In this document: piece after piece, positions 32,286 through 32,395 of the stretch
Position numbering within the stretch: the first letter of the stretch is position 1
Layout: each line of letters starts with the position of its first letter
Assembly (NCBI GenBank): GCA_900551995.1
Contig: URXW01000019.1
Coordinates: 1 to 32,395 of the forward strand
Direction: 5' to 3'
Origin: an uncultured Eubacteriales bacterium
GTDB lineage: Bacteria; Bacillota; Clostridia; Oscillospirales; Oscillospiraceae
Length of the DNA: 32,395 nt
Program-made: the position numbers and the translations under genes
Notes under the pieces: generated by a model
What the model was told of the DNA's origin: nothing
Databases searched by the model: none
Seen by the model: only the letters and a program-made list of their open reading frames with translations

Positions 32286-32395
32286 ATGGACAAAGTGACA
32301 GGATATGTGACCGGCGTGAACGGAAACCTGGTATCCGCCAGCTTTTCCGGCTCCGTTCGCAAAAACGAAGTGGGCTATGTCCTGCTGGGCGATGA
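32286..32395 (+). CDS. ntpA: V-type ATPase catalytic subunit A (5' end only)
   Basis: About 36 codons are visible before the right edge. The start MDKVTGYVTGVNGNLV matches the beta-barrel N-terminus of V/A-ATPase subunit A (pattern GxVxxVxGxxVxA). The position after E and DUF2764 genes supports it. ATG 32286 follows AGGAG with about 8-nt spacing. Catalytic motifs lie beyond the window, so the identity rests on N-terminal pattern and context. Confidence 0.82.
   Translation, partial: MDKVTGYVTGVNGNLVSASFSGSVRKNEVGYVLLGD

Overview
The window looks like a chromosomal segment from a spore-forming, GC-rich member of the Clostridia, most likely an Oscillospiraceae relative such as Oscillibacter or Flavonifractor. 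The evidence is a complete cell-division and cell-wall (dcw) cluster with Firmicutes-type genes (mraZ, rsmH, ftsL, a PASTA-containing class B PBP, ftsW, divIB/ftsQ, ftsZ), two sporulation genes (spoIID, spoVAF), RNase Y with a YmdB-family gene nearby, a group-II-style ECF transporter and a V-type ATPase operon. MurE carries the DNPR motif of meso-diaminopimelate-adding enzymes. There are no tRNA or rRNA genes, CRISPR arrays, insertion sequences or prophage genes. The taxonomic placement is inferred from gene content only.

Layout. Positions 1-10571 are mostly minus strand: an OmpR-type response regulator cut by the left edge, spoIID, then an operon-like run ansA <- SbcD-like nuclease <- YbaK-like protein <- YmdB-like phosphoesterase <- amidase-domain lipoprotein <- rny <- Amidase_3/SH3 protein. 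spoVAF (1762-3168, plus) is divergent from spoIID and shares a bidirectional terminator with ansA. From 10672 to 26430 everything is plus: a membrane-anchored glycerophosphodiesterase, rsmD, coaD and a coiled-coil protein, ended by a strong terminator; then a 437-bp regulatory gap; then mraZ-rsmH-ftsL-spoVD/pbp-murE-mraY-ftsW-murG-murA-ftsQ-ftsZ. The minus block 26484-30916 holds a zinc-ribbon membrane protein and an ECF transporter (EcfT plus one 880-residue protein fusing two ATPases and an S component). At 31170 a V-type ATPase operon begins (E, DUF2764-like, A) and runs off the right edge.

How the genes work together. The central cluster covers MurNAc precursor synthesis (murA, murE), lipid I/II assembly (mraY, murG), septal polymerisation (ftsW plus the PBP), the divisome scaffold (ftsL, ftsQ) and the Z-ring (ftsZ). 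murC, murD, murF and ftsA are absent from the cluster. SpoIID, SpoVAF and the signal-less amidase point to engulfment, germination and possibly mother-cell lysis.

The ordinary gene content is well explained by known families. The less-described signals are mostly regulatory: DnaA-box-like sequences upstream of both mraZ and ftsZ, a 10-bp-phased MraZ-type operator, three copies of a 31-bp repeat between rsmH and ftsL, several intra-operon hairpins (one covering the murA ribosome-binding site), a promoter nested in the rny terminator, and the three-domain ECF fusion. I saw no clearly new multi-gene system.
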